A stretch of 64,000 bases of DNA. Origin: JAGNXB01 sp942490895. GTDB lineage: Bacteria; Bacteroidota; Bacteroidia; Chitinophagales; Saprospiraceae. The position numbers were made by a program, and so were the translations under genes. This document shows positions 63,546-64,000 of the stretch, in pieces (position 1 is the stretch's first letter; the number at the start of each line of letters is the position of its first letter). The DNA lies in NCBI GenBank assembly GCA_942490895.1, contig CALNZC010000052.1, positions 62,001 through 126,000 of the forward strand, in the 5' to 3' direction. A model generated the notes under the pieces. It saw only the letters and a program-made list of their open reading frames with translations, made no database searches and was not told where the DNA came from.

Positions 63546-64000
63546 ATGAATAAAATACTGATCACTGGAGCCACTGGAAATGTAGGAACAGAAGTCATCA
63601 ATGCTCTCTGCACCTCCGATCACAGCCTTGAAATTATTGCAGCTGTCCGCGATGTAAACAGAGCCAAAAAGAAATTCAGGCATTGTGAAAAGGTGCAATT
63701 CAGAGCGTTTGACCTGGAACGGTCAGGCATGTTTCACTCAGCATTCAAGGATATCGACATCCTCTTTCTCCTTCGACCTCCACATATTTCCGATGTCGAT
63801 CGATATTTTATTCCACTTTTACGATCTGCCGAAGAGTGCGGAATTCGGAAGATATTGTTTTTATCTGTGCAGGGGGCAGAGAAATTCAGCGTTATTCCAC
63901 ATAACAAGATTGAACGACTCATTAAGGCGAGCGGATTCCAGTATATCTTTATTCGTCCGGGATACTTTATGCAGAATCTCACGACAACATTGCTGCCGGA
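63546..64000 (+). CDS. NmrA-like NAD(P)-binding protein (5' part, cut by window end)
   Basis: 151 residues are visible from the ATG at 63546; no stop occurs before the window edge. The Rossmann glycine motif ITGATGNVGTEVI at the N-terminus, AAVRDVNRAKKKF, and LRSAEECGIRKILFLSVQGAE are typical of NmrA / atypical SDR proteins, some of which are redox-sensing regulators or quinone oxidoreductases. 39 bases after norD; whether it belongs to the nor transcript is unclear. Confidence 0.8.
   Translation, partial: MNKILITGATGNVGTEVINALCTSDHSLEIIAAVRDVNRAKKKFRHCEKVQFRAFDLERSGMFHSAFKDIDILFLLRPPHISDVDRYFIPLLRSAEECGIRKILFLSVQGAEKFSVIPHNKIERLIKASGFQYIFIRPGYFMQNLTTTLLP

Overview
The window looks like the chromosome of a Bacteroidota bacterium, most likely of the Saprospiria/Saprospiraceae type. 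The evidence is: many secreted proteins with type IX secretion (T9SS) C-terminal sorting domains; gliding-type CHU_C tails; giant HYR-repeat proteins; several carboxypeptidase-regulatory-domain TonB receptors; DUF4249 and DUF6629 proteins; and promoters of the TAnnTTTG type with few clear Shine-Dalgarno sites. No rRNA, tRNA, CRISPR array, integrase or insertion sequence was recognised. I could not compute similarity, so the taxonomic call rests on gene content only.

Layout. 0-8.4 kb: two giant secreted HYR/dockerin-like/cohesin-like proteins in tandem; a third paralogue lies at 39-42.7 kb. 8.4-9.2 kb: a non-coding island packed with short palindromes and a ~200-bp direct duplication. 9.2-15.2 kb: a complete high-affinity phosphate system (PstS; then phosphate-selective-porin-like protein, PstC, PstA, PstB, PhoU). 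15.2-15.7 kb: a second duplicated intergenic repeat. 16.1-20.8 kb: a T9SS protein and a TonB receptor (frameshifted) transcribed leftwards from a promoter with four 11-bp-phased TTAAC repeats, a pattern also found upstream of pstS and, less perfectly, of the porin; this is a candidate Pho box. 20.9-22.1 kb: a metallophosphoesterase and an orphan winged-helix protein. 22.1-34.2 kb: YitT-type membrane protein, BNR-propeller protein, CHU_C protein, repeat-rich spacer, a broken matrixin-like metalloprotease, a secreted TPR-like protein, and an ECF sigma/membrane-partner pair. 34.3-38.6 kb: a visibly AT-rich accessory stretch (orphan protein, alpha/beta hydrolase, SRPBCC protein, Crp/Fnr regulator, DUF2971 protein), two of whose genes are frameshifted. 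43-52 kb: phosphatidylserine synthase, SRPBCC/GyrI-like protein, gingipain-like T9SS protein, outer-membrane barrel, DUF6629 protein, and a DEAD-box-type helicase with DEVD in motif II. 52-57.7 kb: two TonB receptors and a DUF4249 lipoprotein. 57.8-63.5 kb: a DUF457 membrane protein and a nitric oxide reductase cluster norCB / norQD. The window ends inside an NmrA-like gene.

How parts fit. The pst operon, porin, T9SS protein and TonB receptor probably form one phosphate-starvation regulon covering outer-membrane uptake, periplasmic capture, ABC import and PhoU feedback. PstC is unusual because it carries a PstS-like segment between its first membrane helix and the permease core. The nor cluster gives NO detoxification or partial denitrification; no nitrite or nitrous-oxide reductase is in view. 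Four genes are interrupted, each explicable by one-base changes in homopolymer runs, so either the consensus sequence has homopolymer errors or these genes are decaying or phase-variable; the sequence alone cannot decide.
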